Positions 44,638 through 54,608 of a DNA stretch of 64,000 nucleotides are shown piece by piece (positions within the stretch are counted from its first letter, which is position 1; each line of letters begins with the position of its first letter). Both the position numbers and the translations under genes were made by a program. Below the pieces are notes generated by a model. The model did not search any database and was not told where the DNA came from. It was given only the letters and a program-made list of their open reading frames with translations. The DNA is from Paenibacillus sp. PAMC 26794 (GTDB lineage Bacteria > Bacillota > Bacilli > Paenibacillales > Paenibacillaceae): assembly GCF_000316035.1 (NCBI RefSeq), contig NZ_ANHX01000052.1, forward strand, positions 1-64,000, in the 5' to 3' direction.

Positions 44638-45939
44638 CTATGGGTTCACACTATCCACCAATGCATTCAAGCATACTGCGCCTTGTGCACGCACATTAAC
44701 GACAATAATTGGCGTGTCCAACATATCATGCATCCAGGACATATACTCTTCTACTTTTTCATTCGGAAGAATTGTAAGAATAACCCCTGCGAATCCGCCA
44801 CCATGAATACGACAAGCGCCATCACCCAGGTTTTGCAGATAATTCTCAGTCAGTGCCAGCGCAATGCCAATCTCCTGTTCCTTCACAGCACCACTCTGAT
44901 ATACATTCTGCAACCACTTCCATGACGAGTTACCGGACGCCGTAATCAGTTTCAAGAAATCAGCAAAACGTCCATCACGCAACGCCTGAACCTGACCATC
45001 GACACGATTGTTTTCCTCCAGGAAATGAAGCGCACGTAGCACGGCACGATCCCCAGCCGCTTCACGAACCTTCTTGAGGTTGGCGTAGATTGCGTCAGCT
45101 GTAATTTCCCGAACATACTCACTGCCGAGCGCTTGAGCAACCGCTCTCATCTCATATGGCACAGCAGCGTAATCTTCCGTCAGATCAGCGTGGTTACCGC
45201 CCGTATTCACAATGACCAATGAGTAACCGTTTTGTTGGAAATCCCATTGAACAGGCTCGATAACCGGCTGTGCAGGATTTTCAAAATCAATGGCAATCAG
45301 TCCACCGTACGCACAAGCCATCTGATCCAGCAGACCGGAAGGTTTGTTCCAATAATGATTCTCCGCATACTGACCGATTTTGGCCAAGGTTACAACATCC
45401 AGTGCTCCGTCATTATAGAAATGATTCAAAATCGTACAGATCAGCATCTCGAATGACGCCGAGGAACTCACTCCTGATGCCGAGAACACGTTACTTGAGA
45501 GATACGCCTGGAAACCGCCTACCTTATATCCGAATTCTCCAAATCCCGCAGCCATACCACGAATCAATGCTGTTGTGCCATCGTCTTCCGTATTTGGCGT
45601 GAGATCCGTGAGATCGATTACATATTTCTTGTCATAACCTTCTGAGTAAAACGTAATAACCGAATCCGCAGTTGGTGCTGCCACTGCAATCGTATCCAAC
45701 GTAATGCTGCCCGCCAGTACTTTACCATGGTTATGATCCGTGTGATTACCGCCAATCTCGCTGCGTCCTGCCGCGCTGAACAACTTGCTTCCCTCTTGCG
45801 CGCCAAAGTACTCTTCGAACGTTGCGTTCAGCTTCGTGTAACGTGCAGTCTGTTCCTCTACTTGTGATTGTCCATACATTTGGGCAAGCAACGCTTGGCC
45901 CTCCGTGGATTGGATCAGATTCAATGGTTGTGTCGTCAT
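44638..45939 (-). CDS. galK: Galactokinase-family GHMP kinase
   Basis: A 433-aa GHMP kinase that would phosphorylate galactose (or a related sugar) at C1 for the Leloir pathway. The galactokinase signature is at 58-72 and reads GRSEIGGNHTDHNHG; E. coli-type enzymes have GEHTDYN, so Glu is Asn and Tyr is His. The ATP loop VFSASGVSSSASFEM and the C-terminal motif RIHGGGFAGVILTIL are intact. AGGAGG lies well placed before the ATG. galE and galT are not adjacent. The changed sugar-side signature leaves some doubt about substrate. Confidence 0.85.
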   Translation of the reverse strand: MTTQPLNLIQSTEGQALLAQMYGQSQVEEQTARYTKLNATFEEYFGAQEGSKLFSAAGRSEIGGNHTDHNHGKVLAGSITLDTIAVAAPTADSVITFYSEGYDKKYVIDLTDLTPNTEDDGTTALIRGMAAGFGEFGYKVGGFQAYLSSNVFSASGVSSSASFEMLICTILNHFYNDGALDVVTLAKIGQYAENHYWNKPSGLLDQMACAYGGLIAIDFENPAQPVIEPVQWDFQQNGYSLVIVNTGGNHADLTEDYAAVPYEMRAVAQALGSEYVREITADAIYANLKKVREAAGDRAVLRALHFLEENNRVDGQVQALRDGRFADFLKLITASGNSSWKWLQNVYQSGAVKEQEIGIALALTENYLQNLGDGACRIHGGGFAGVILTILPNEKVEEYMSWMHDMLDTPIIVVNVRAQGAVCLNALVDSVNP

Positions 45940-46074
45940 TAATAATCCTCCTATGGATATGCAGCTTTTATTTTTAGACTGTTGGTGAACATGGTTGTCG
46001 CGTCTGTTTCATACCTTATTCCTCTCCCATTATCTCAGCTTCGTAGCGGAAAAGGTAGGGTAGAATTGAAAGTT

Positions 46075-46088
46075 TGTAAGCGTTTTGT
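46075..46088. promoter_or_regulatory. Possible catabolite-response (cre-like) site
   Basis: Read on the minus strand, ACAAAACGCTTACA matches 11 of 14 positions of the Bacillus cre consensus TGTAAACGCTTACA, including the central CG. It lies about 140 bases upstream of galK, where CcpA control would make sense. The three mismatches are all in one arm. Confidence 0.3.
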
Positions 46089-46133
46089 GAAGTTATTTAA
46101 TGTAAAAATAGGATTGAAAACCATTTTGTAATA

Positions 46134-46152
46134 ACTTAAATTTGGTTTAAGT
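46134..46152. promoter_or_regulatory. Inverted repeat upstream of the MFS operon (possible operator)
   Basis: ACTTAAA-TTTGG-TTTAAGT, perfect 7-base arms with a 5-base spacer, 64 bases before the MFS ATG. The operon encodes a MerR-type regulator that could bind here, though the spacer is shorter than in most MerR operators. Confidence 0.35.
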
Positions 46153-46215
46153 GAAAACACATTATTTTCCAACCTCAATGTTGCTACGCTATACATCTTA
46201 TTGGTGGAGGGAACG

Positions 46216-47472
46216 ATGAAAATCAATTCGAACTATACCAAGTTATTCGGTGCATTTTCGCTTACATTTTTGGGTGATGGACTTACGCTTGCCGCGGTTC
46301 CTTGGCTCATATCAACACTTACAAGCGATACGTTGTATGCCTCTGTCACCATGACGGCACTTCGTTTACCCTGGCTACTATTCAGTCTGCCCGTGGGTGT
46401 TCTCATCGACCGATACTCACGCAAACATATGCTGATTGGGGCAGGCTTTGCGAGAATGATCCTTCTCCTTGTCCTGACATTGTGCATCTGGGGAGGATGG
46501 GTGAGCATCCCAATTCTGGCTCTGTTCATGTTTGGGATTGGCCTGAGCCGAGTCGTATTCGACAGTACGGTGCAGACGGTCATCCCTCAACTGGTAGATG
46601 AGAGTAAGTTGGAGAAAGCGAATGGGCAGTTCACCGCCGGACAGTTAATCACGAGTGATATTCTGGGCGTTGCTCTGGGAGGGTTCATCATCACCCTGCA
46701 TATTGTTTTTCCTTTTGCCATAGACGCCGTAACGGCTGTTATTGCTCTGTTCTTTTTAATTAGTTTGAAGGGAAACTTCTATCCAGGGGATACGGAAGCA
46801 ACCAAGAAGGAAGTTCGCCCAATGAAGAATTGGAAACGCGAGATGTGGTCCGGTATTCAATATGTCTATCATGATCGTTTTCTCCGCGGATTAGCCATTC
46901 TATCTGTCACCATTACGCTGATGTATTCGATTATCCTGGCTACTCAGATCTTTTTTGTACGAGATGTGCTTCAGTTGGATGCTTTTGCATTCGGTATTCT
47001 CATCTCCATTGCAACGATCGGCAGCATTGTAGGGAGCCAGGCTGTTGCTTATATGCGTAAGCGATGGAGTACAAAACAATTGATTATCTCCTCCATTTTG
47101 TGCATGGGAATCATCTACGGTGTGGTGGGTCTTACTACAAATGCATATATGGTAGGCGGACTGTACTTCTGTGCTGCATTTTTCATTATTGTCTACAATG
47201 TTACCCGTTCCTCCATCCTGCAACGTTCCGTTCCTAATGAGATGCTTGGCCGGGTCGGAAGTGTGTTTCGCTTTTTGTCCTTTGGGATCAGTGCCATCGG
47301 TACACTTCTCGGCGGATTATTGGTGCGGGTTAGTGAAACGACTCTTGATCGCGTATTCTCGCTGCAACTCCCTTATCTCTTGTTAAGCCTGATCTATCTC
47401 CTGTCTGCTCTGATATTCGCAATGAAGATGCAGAATCATTCAGAGAGCCAGCAGCGTAACATCAACGCTTGA
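46216..47472 (+). CDS. MFS efflux transporter
   Basis: A 418-aa major facilitator protein with about 12 membrane segments, of the macrolide-efflux/EntS-like type. The motif-A loop reads GVLIDRYSRKHML (about 60-72). The start is ATG 46216, directly after GGAGGGAACG; the TTG five codons earlier precedes that site. First gene of an apparent plus-strand operon with a Zn-protease-like protein, a MerR/TipAS regulator and a membrane protein. The regulator type suggests that the exporter is induced by a drug or peptide. Confidence 0.87.
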   Translation: MKINSNYTKLFGAFSLTFLGDGLTLAAVPWLISTLTSDTLYASVTMTALRLPWLLFSLPVGVLIDRYSRKHMLIGAGFARMILLLVLTLCIWGGWVSIPILALFMFGIGLSRVVFDSTVQTVIPQLVDESKLEKANGQFTAGQLITSDILGVALGGFIITLHIVFPFAIDAVTAVIALFFLISLKGNFYPGDTEATKKEVRPMKNWKREMWSGIQYVYHDRFLRGLAILSVTITLMYSIILATQIFFVRDVLQLDAFAFGILISIATIGSIVGSQAVAYMRKRWSTKQLIISSILCMGIIYGVVGLTTNAYMVGGLYFCAAFFIIVYNVTRSSILQRSVPNEMLGRVGSVFRFLSFGISAIGTLLGGLLVRVSETTLDRVFSLQLPYLLLSLIYLLSALIFAMKMQNHSESQQRNINA

Positions 47473-47531
47473 CTGTTACGTAAGGTCATACTTGATAATG
47501 ATCTCAAGCTTACATGAAGGAGAGATTAAGG

Positions 47532-48458
47532 ATGAAGATTACCGCGTTACGTTCAGATCAAATCTATGAGGAGATCATCCAGGCTGCACCCGATGAGAAA
47601 TTGGAGTTATACCGCGAGCGAATGATGAGTCCACTCATGAACAAATGGAACATTCAACAGATTCCTTTTCGATCAAGCGAACCTAATGGCTTCGATGTAA
47701 TTATGATGAATAACTTTATGAATATCGCTCCCGCAGATATCACACCTGAGATTAACGAATCGTTAGCAGCGATCTCGTCTGAAACATTTTGGCAACAGTG
47801 TCATGAAGCTGTTTGTACGAGTCTATCCACCTTTACAGATCACGGGATTGAGCTATCGGTCTCCGAATATCTATATACGATTTTATTAGGCGACAAGAAC
47901 AGTCCTTCACTCACCATGAACGAAGGCATCAGCGGAGATGGTGGAATCCCGGGTTATATTATTGCGAACCTGATCCCCAATGGGTATACTCTACCTCGTA
48001 TGCAATCCGTGTTAGCCCATGAATGCAATCATAATGTGAGATATCAATATATCCAGTGGAGTCCACAGATTACGCTTGGGGAGATGGTGGTTAGCGAGGG
48101 GTTGGCCGAGAGCTTTGCAACATCCCTGTATGGAGAAGAGTTGCTAGGCCCATGGGTAGCCAAAACGGAACTGGAGACTTTGAATAACGTTATCAAGCCA
48201 AAAATGAAAGACCAGCTGCATGTCACCGGTTTTGACCAGATCAATCCGTATTTATACGGCGATGAACTTGCAAGATTGCAAAACTTCACGCCCGTAGGTA
48301 TGCCCTATGCGGCTGGCTATGCCTGCGGTTATCACTTAATCCAATATTATCTGAACAAAACAGGTACACCGATCACCCAAGCAACCATCACTCCGGCAAG
48401 TGTTATCCTTGCTGAAACAAAGGAATTTTGGAATGAAGACACCCTATTTCTCCATTAA
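47532..48458 (+). CDS. DUF2268-type putative zinc protease
   Basis: A 308-aa protein with the zinc-site motif HECNH (HExxH, about His163, Glu164, His167) in VLAHECNHNVRYQ and a downstream VSEGLAESFA whose Glu (about 189) may be the third ligand. This layout matches DUF2268 predicted proteases. No signal peptide, so it is cytoplasmic. ATG 47532 is chosen because AAGGAGAG lies just before it, within the longer frame. It overlaps the MerR gene by 26 bases. The substrate is unknown; a role in inactivating an antimicrobial peptide would suit the neighbours but is only a guess. Confidence 0.8.
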   Translation: MKITALRSDQIYEEIIQAAPDEKLELYRERMMSPLMNKWNIQQIPFRSSEPNGFDVIMMNNFMNIAPADITPEINESLAAISSETFWQQCHEAVCTSLSTFTDHGIELSVSEYLYTILLGDKNSPSLTMNEGISGDGGIPGYIIANLIPNGYTLPRMQSVLAHECNHNVRYQYIQWSPQITLGEMVVSEGLAESFATSLYGEELLGPWVAKTELETLNNVIKPKMKDQLHVTGFDQINPYLYGDELARLQNFTPVGMPYAAGYACGYHLIQYYLNKTGTPITQATITPASVILAETKEFWNEDTLFLH

Positions 48459-49203
48459 AGATATCATTCAGATTACAGGCATCACCAAACGCGCATTACA
48501 TTATTACGATAAAACGGATCTATTGAAACCGAGTAAAGTCGAGGACAATGGTTATCGGTATTACGATCAAGAGGCACTGGGAAATTTGCAGATGATTCTG
48601 TTGTTCAAAGAAATGAATTTCTCCTTGAAAGACATTGCAGCCATGATGCAACTTTCGAAAGGTGAACAAAAAGATATCCTAAGAGAGCATCGCAGTACAC
48701 TCGTTCAAAGAAAACAAAAGCTCGAAACCATCATCGACCAATTGGACGAGTATGTGGATGGGACGGATATCTCTCATCTTAATCTATTTGACGACTCTTC
48801 CATTCTGCCCATCCAAGAACAATATGAATCCGAGGCGAAGTTTGTATATGGAGATACCGAGAAATATCAGGAATTCGAAGCTAATGTGAGCGAGCTGTCT
48901 GCGGAAGAACAAGAAAAAGCCTACCAGCAGTTCTCGGTCAACATGGAGCAGGTATTTCATGCGTTGGCGAGACATCAGGATCTGTCTCCTGCTTCTGGTG
49001 AGGTACAAGCGTTAGTGTGTGAATGGAAGAGTTGTCTGGAGCAGTTTATGGTCTGTGATATTGAGATTCTGAGATGTATTGCTGAAGCCTATACGACGGA
49101 TCGTCGCTATGCGGGTTATTTTGATCAGTTTGGTGATGAGGATTTTTTGAGGTTTTTGTATCAAGCGATTATGGTTTATGTGGAGGGTTGGGAGGTAACT
49201 TGA
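48433..49203 (+). CDS. MerR-family regulator with TipAS-type sensor domain
   Basis: A 256-aa transcription factor. The N-terminal MerR winged helix (about 5-75) shows the typical ITKRALHYYDKTDLLKPS and ENGYRYYD-like elements (here EDNGYRYYDQEAL). A linking coiled coil follows at about 76-110. The C-terminal 140 residues fit the TipAS antibiotic-recognition fold (YGDTEKYQEFEANVS). Such proteins activate efflux genes when they bind peptide antibiotics. ATG 48433 has AAGGA eight bases upstream, inside the protease gene. The stop overlaps the next ATG as TGATG. Confidence 0.88.
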   Translation: MKTPYFSIKDIIQITGITKRALHYYDKTDLLKPSKVEDNGYRYYDQEALGNLQMILLFKEMNFSLKDIAAMMQLSKGEQKDILREHRSTLVQRKQKLETIIDQLDEYVDGTDISHLNLFDDSSILPIQEQYESEAKFVYGDTEKYQEFEANVSELSAEEQEKAYQQFSVNMEQVFHALARHQDLSPASGEVQALVCEWKSCLEQFMVCDIEILRCIAEAYTTDRRYAGYFDQFGDEDFLRFLYQAIMVYVEGWEVT

Positions 49204-49874
49204 TGCAAATGTTTCTTCATATGGCTATACACTTGATTACGGGCGGAACGATTCTATTACTTTTTCTAAATAAGCGGTTATCTCTTACTAAAGACTATAT
49301 AATTACTATTGTTTTGGGTTGTATTATTGCTATCACTCCTGACATCACTAAGTACTTTGGTGATATATTGTTACATTCTCTTGCTATGGTTCCCTTAATT
49401 GGAGCTGCATATGGCTGGATCATCTATAAAACCTTAAACGTTCGGTTCTTCTGGGCATGGATAAGTACGATCGCCACATTATTCATCGGGCATCTTCTTA
49501 TAGACCTTCTCGGTAATGGAATCAATTTGTTCTATCCTTTTACGAACCAAGAACAGAATTTCGCGATCTTGGGATCAAATAATGAACTCATCATTTCTGC
49601 GTTGTTAGCCATTGCCACTGTGATCACATTAATTTATAAAAAAGTTAAACCCATTGCAATAGTTTCATTAGTACTAGCAGCTTCATTTGTTGTAAGCTTA
49701 GGAATTTCCAATGCAATAATAAACTACTCTTTGCAACAACGTTACTCCGTCAATGACCCGCAATATATTATTGTCTATCCAGATAACACCCCATATCACT
49801 GGAACTATTACGTAAGAATTGATGAACTCACTATTATTTCCGGCAAGGGAAATTATTTCACAGTGACAAAATAA
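49203..49874 (+). CDS. Polytopic membrane protein (possible YdjM-like metal-dependent hydrolase)
   Basis: A 223-aa protein with about five membrane segments in the first 170 residues and a polar tail. The early MAIHLITGG and the GHLLIDLLGNGINLF segment (His and Asp in a membrane context) recall the YdjM/LexA-regulated membrane-bound hydrolase family, but the match is loose. GGAGGT lies six bases before ATG 49203, which overlaps the MerR stop. Last gene of the MFS-protease-regulator operon. Confidence 0.68.
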   Translation: MQMFLHMAIHLITGGTILLLFLNKRLSLTKDYIITIVLGCIIAITPDITKYFGDILLHSLAMVPLIGAAYGWIIYKTLNVRFFWAWISTIATLFIGHLLIDLLGNGINLFYPFTNQEQNFAILGSNNELIISALLAIATVITLIYKKVKPIAIVSLVLAASFVVSLGISNAIINYSLQQRYSVNDPQYIIVYPDNTPYHWNYYVRIDELTIISGKGNYFTVTK

Positions 49875-49927
49875 CCGCACAATTATTAATGAACATCTCA
49901 AGACTCAATTTGAAGGTCTAAATGTAA

Positions 49928-49966
49928 TAAAAAAGCTGTAGCGGTCCAAATTGGAATCGCCACAGC
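49928..49966 (-). terminator. Terminator after the first PLD-helicase gene
   Basis: On the minus strand GCTGTGGCG and CGCTACAGC (one mismatched pair) enclose a 14-base loop and lead into TTTTTTA, eight bases past the stop at 49974. Confidence 0.8.
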
Positions 49967-49973
49967 TTCTTCT

Positions 49974-52417
49974 CTACTTCCCTGTCCCCCGCTCGAAATA
50001 TACGTGCAACCGATACAAACAAGTCTCTTTCGTCCAGCGATACAGCAACGCCTTTTCCTCCGCATCCCGCACCTGAAAATTCAGCGAAAACAGGCCATCC
50101 TCGAATCGCGTCATACTGCCCTTCGCCCCGCTCCACATTGACATCGGCATGTCGATAATCAGTTTCTCAATCCGTGTTGCCGTCTTCTCATTCCATTCCC
50201 ATAGCGCAAGTTTGCCTTTGTCCGAAAAGTCTTTCCGTTTCCGGTATTCCTTCTCCGTCAGGTACGTATGGAAGAACCTTGCCATCTCTCCTGGTGTGAT
50301 CGGGTCCATCCAGCGCGCTTCGCCTCACTCCAGCATGTATAGCAGCACGATCATTTTGTAGCTTTTGTTCATGAGTGTCTTCTCCACATCACGCAGCCAC
50401 GCCTCATGCCGAACGTACACCTCTCCCTCAGCCGGGGACAGCAGCTCCGCCCAATAAAGAAATCCAACATAGGAGCCAAATTCGTTCCGGTACCCGATAC
50501 TCTTCGAACGTCCCATTAGGTGCAGCTCCAGATACGTCGGAATACGCCCTAGTTCTCGCTTCACACTCAGAAAATCCTGATGAAGCTTCTCACGGCGCGG
50601 TAACCGTTTGCGGCTTAACTCCTGAAGCAAATTCACCACTCGTGTCTCCAGATGAACGCCGCAGTTGTCTGGAACTTCAGGTACAGCCGAATCCATCACT
50701 TTTCCGCTTCGTTCCTCGTCACCGCGTACATCCAGCAGACTCAGCTTCACATCCGCATTCCGGTAGTTTCCGATCAGGTCGATGATGACACAATGTGATT
50801 TGCCCTCCGCCAGCCGAAGACCACGGCCCACCTGCTGGGTGAACACGGTGAGCGACTCGGTTGGACGCACGAACAATAGCGTATCCACACGTGGAATATC
50901 CGTCCCTTCGTTGAACAGATCCACCGTCAGCACAATCTCCAGTTCACCTGTATCAAGCTGCCGGATAGCTTCCTCCCGCGACATCTCCGATGTGCGCGAA
51001 TGCAGACTGAGTACCTTCACGCCCTGACTGCGAAAATACGCAGCCAAATAATCAGCCTGCCGGATCGAAGAGCAAAAGCCAATCGTTCTCGTCTGCTTGT
51101 GCCGCCGCCAGGCCGCATAAATTGTCTCCACATGCTCCTCTTGTAACTGAACAGCCATGAGCTGTTCTTCATCATACTTTGTCCCGATCCAGCGGATCTG
51201 CGAATAGTCCGTATCGTCGAATACTCCGTAATATTGAAATGGCGCCAGCCAACCTCGCCGGATAGCTTCAATAAAATGCATCTGGTACGCCACATTCCCA
51301 TCACAGAGCGCATACACATCTTTGCCATCCAGTCGATCCGGGGTCGCCGTGATGCCCAGCAGGAACTTCGGCTGAAAATGCTCAATCACCGACATATACG
51401 TCTTCGCCGCCGCATGATGGAATTCGTCCACCACGATCAGATCAAATGCATCCATCGCAAACTCATCCCGGTGCTTCTGCATACTCAGCGTAAAGATCGA
51501 AGCATACACACAATCCGCCGCCCCATCCTTGTACTGTCCGTTATAGATCCCATGACTGCGCTCCGGCATGATCCGTTGAAAAGACTTCTTCGCCTGGAAC
51601 AGAATCTCTTCCCGATGCGCCACAAACAACACCCGCTGGAACCTCTGGGCAAAGAAACCCGCCAGATACGTTTTGCCAAGCCCGGTCGCCATGACGACCA
51701 TCGCCTTGTCGTACTGCTCCTCCATCGTGCCATGAAGTGCTTCGAGGGTATCCAACTGCGCTAAGCGCGGTTGAATCGGCACCAGCGACAGCTCGGCGGT
51801 TTCTTCCTCTTTGTCCTCTGGCAGACCCGTCCCAAACTCCGCTTCTTCCATCTCCGTGATGCGCTGGATCATCTCCGGGTTCTTCTGGTGATATTTGCGA
51901 TACTCTTCCTCATACAGTTCAATCGAATCCGGGTTCACGGGCAATGTTGTCTCGTGGTAGAAGCTCTGCATGAACTTGTCCAAAGCTGATTGGAACGTAT
52001 ACGGCTCCGCTTCCGCATTCATCGCGAGATTCCATTCATACCCCGTTTTCAGCGCCGTGAACGAAAAGTTCGAAGAGCCGACGATCAGCAGCCTTCCCCG
52101 TTGTCGTGATCGAACAGATACGCTTTCGGGTGAAAAGAAGTGCCCATACTTCGCCACAGCCGTGTCTCGATTCGTGGATCAACCTTACACAGCGCCCGCA
52201 ATCCTTCTGGCTGTGTTATGTACAGATAATCTCCTGCGAGCATCCGTACTTCTGCCCCACGCTCAGCCGCCCGCTTTAAGTGCGGGGCCAGCAGTTTCAC
52301 CCCGGACTGCATAATAAAGGACGTCATAATATAAATCCCGGATGCATGCTGCATCCGGGCAATCAGTTCGTCTGCCAAGTTATCTGTAATGAGTTTAACG
52401 TTAAGCTTCGTCGACAT
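49974..52417 (-). pseudogene. PLD-nuclease/DEAD-DEAH helicase, copy 1, broken by a frameshift and a stop
   Basis: Reconstructs to about 814 codons: an N-terminal PLD-like domain (SFHPKAYLFDHD, then VGSSNFSF), a superfamily II helicase (VMATGLGKTYLAG Walker A, VVDEFHH Walker B, GITATPDR, QQVGRGLRL motif VI) and a C-terminal accessory domain. Two lesions: one base is missing at 52091/52092 (GAAGG-CTGCTG, where copy 2 has GAAGGACTGCTG), and TGA at 50327-50325 interrupts the frame just before GEARWMDP. Everything else is intact, so decay is recent or the lesions are sequencing errors. Its ATG lies inside the end of the MazG-like gene. The architecture is typical of nucleic-acid defence or repair. 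Confidence 0.85.
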
Positions 52418-52660
52418 CGATCAGATACACCCGCTCCTGGAATCCACCGCGCGCCTCGGCTTTGTCCGCCCGTAGCTTATCCAACTGCGCCGCATTCGCT
52501 CCATGCACCTTCGCCAGCGCCCGGATCACTTCGAGCATGTCGGCCAGTTCTTCTAGCGCTTCCTGATCGCTCCCTGCACTCATGTATTCTTCCGATTCCT
52601 CTTGCAGCTTTGTTCTTAGTTCTTGCTTATATTCCTCCAGGTCCAGAATCCGTGTAGGGT
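52401..52660 (-). pseudogene. MazG-like NTP pyrophosphohydrolase, copy 1, 5'-truncated
   Basis: Residues from TRILDLEEYKQELRTKL to YLIDVDEA match the intact copy at 57171-57497, but the first 24 or so residues (with KYNKLVRDKIP) are missing. Upstream of about 52660 the sequence changes to an unrelated gene fragment, so this is a recombination scar. The overlap of its stop with the helicase ATG is kept. A fused start in the foreign sequence could still give a product, without the normal N-terminus. Confidence 0.75.
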
Positions 52661-53205
52661 TCATTGTATGAAAGTATCTTCTCAAGGTACTCATCAATTT
52701 GCCAGCCATGTGCGATAGCGGCCTCTAGGATCGTAATGCACTCTGGAATAATTTCTTCCGGATGGTCTAATAGAAACGTAATATATTCTTCAAGCACTTC
52801 CTTATCCCCCATTAAAATATGGACCGCATATCGATTAGCTTTAGCGAAATTCCGGAAGTCATTTACTACTTCAAGCCCTCCTGCGTCAAGTCTGTTAACC
52901 CAACCCAGTTCCTAGTATTTGTCAATACATTCTAGTAATTCCTGATACCGTTCTAACTTTTACAGGGCTAGACCTTTCAATAAGTGAGATTTTCCGAAGT
53001 AATAAACAAGTGGCCTATTGATTGTGAGACGCTTTTTCTTGTTTTTGGCTTCTAGGAATTGAGCCTGCTTGTATACTTCGTTTGTGCAAGAATATAAGTG
53101 GTCAGATATATGTACTACTCGTTCCATTTGTTCAGTCCGATATACCAACTCAAGCGTTTGCACTAGATAATCTAAGTTAGTTATGTCTTGGATTTGTAAA
53201 TTCAC
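52655..53205 (-). pseudogene. Remnant of a helical (TPR-like) regulator gene
   Basis: One reading frame runs from 53205 (MNLQIQDITNLDYLVQTLEL) through a TAA at 52962-52960 and a TAG at 52917-52915 into GDKEVLEEYITFLLDHPEE and on to about 52655, where the MazG fragment begins. The whole is a helix-rich sequence like the C-terminal sensor half of TPR-containing transcription factors; no DNA-binding part remains. Two in-frame stops and truncated ends make it a dead fragment. Confidence 0.6.
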
Positions 53206-53546
53206 TCACGAAAAATACCTATTCATTCTATTTTTAACCCATTATATACCTAATATTTTCCAATGTTCAATGAAATTTGATTTATCTAAAAACCTTATAA
53301 AACGACAAATTCAGGAAGAAATACAATGTCGATATTTGATTTATATTGTCTAAAAAATTACCTAAAGGATCATTTTAATCTTTATGGATTAATTTGTATT
53401 GAATTTCAAGTATATCCCAAATATAGTTGGTTTATAAACAAGCAAAGGAGGATAGTTTTTAAAAGATGTAAGGTTCTAGCAAACGCAATAAAAAATTTCA
53501 TTGAATACAACTTTATAATTTAAATAATACTTAGGAGGAATTATTT
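53206..53546. other. Low-GC gene-free stretch before the matrixin gene
   Basis: Very AT-rich. A 65-codon open frame (53326-53523, plus) lacks a ribosome site and has no recognisable content. The promoter of the metalloprotease gene is presumably here but not clearly readable. Confidence 0.5.
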
Positions 53547-54602
53547 TTGAAGAAAAAAATTTTATCAATACTACTTGTATCATCTCTTACTATGTCATTT
53601 GCTAGTTCAGTGTTTGCTGCAGATACACCAAAGTTAGGTTATAAATGGAGCAGTAAGAATATTACGTATCAGAATGATGGATCAAATACAGTCTTTAAAC
53701 GTCTATGGACTACTGGAGCAAAAGAATGGAATGATGCCACAGTAGTTAACTTTTCGTCTGGAACCAATTCTAATTTTACAGCAGGAAATAAGACGGTTGC
53801 TAATGCTACATGGGATGGAATTATGGAACCTGTCTATAATGCTAACAAGACTTTTAAATCTGTTAAAGTTTGGGTGAATGATTTCTATACTTCACAGTTC
53901 GAGTACATCAGTACAGATAATGCAATTCAAAGTATTGCAACGCATGAATTAGGTCATGCTTTAGGTTTGGCACATGCACCAGAAAGAACATTATCCGTAA
54001 TGGTTCCAGCAACTTTTTTATCAGATGGGAAGTTTGCTCGTCTTCAATATTTCCCGGGAATTGGAGATGAAAACTCCGTAAACAGTATTTACAACAACAA
54101 TAGTTTAACGTCAGAACAATCCATTTTGAACGAAAATGACTTTGTAGAAGGCAAAGAACTAGTTAATCTTGATGTATCGTGGAGCAAGTGGTATCTCAAT
54201 CTAAAAGATCTTACAAGGGATGCTGATCTGGTTGTTAAGGCAAAAGTAACAGCCCAAAACGGTACAGTTGTAACGGGTGAGAATTTTTATGATTATAAGC
54301 AAAAGTCCGAAATAAACATCCAAAAAGTTCTAAAGGGTGATTCTGCTTTACTCAACCAAAAAGTCACACTCTATCAAATGGGTGGTGAAGATAAAAATGT
54401 TGTAGTCAAATATCATGGAACAACTCCTCTTGTTGAAAATGATAGTGTAATTCTCTATTTAAAGAAAATTGGCGACAATGAGTATATTCCAATCAATGAG
54501 GATGTGAGTATTTTTAAAGTGGGAACTAATGAGCAGCTTATAAATTTACAAAGTCTTAAGATCATCTCTGAATTGACACTTATAGAGGAATCTACACATT
54601 AA
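53547..54602 (+). CDS. Secreted matrixin-type metalloprotease
   Basis: A 351-aa secreted protein. The Sec signal peptide (MKKKILSILLVSSLTMSFAS) has likely cleavage after SVFA at residue 24. The catalytic domain holds the metzincin zinc motif HELGHALGLAH (133-143, with His133, Glu134, His137 and His143) and a Met-turn SVMVP near 150. The C-terminal 150 residues form a separate beta-rich domain that I do not recognise. The start is TTG 53547, eight bases after AGGAGG. Strongly AT-rich compared with the operons to its left, suggesting horizontal gain. It probably degrades extracellular or competitor proteins. Confidence 0.87.
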   Translation: MKKKILSILLVSSLTMSFASSVFAADTPKLGYKWSSKNITYQNDGSNTVFKRLWTTGAKEWNDATVVNFSSGTNSNFTAGNKTVANATWDGIMEPVYNANKTFKSVKVWVNDFYTSQFEYISTDNAIQSIATHELGHALGLAHAPERTLSVMVPATFLSDGKFARLQYFPGIGDENSVNSIYNNNSLTSEQSILNENDFVEGKELVNLDVSWSKWYLNLKDLTRDADLVVKAKVTAQNGTVVTGENFYDYKQKSEINIQKVLKGDSALLNQKVTLYQMGGEDKNVVVKYHGTTPLVENDSVILYLKKIGDNEYIPINEDVSIFKVGTNEQLINLQSLKIISELTLIEESTH

Positions 54603-54608
54603 AATGAT

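Noticed and set aside
53326..53523. 65-codon plus-strand frame before the matrixin gene
   Set aside because: AT-rich random-looking sequence without a ribosome site; probably chance.
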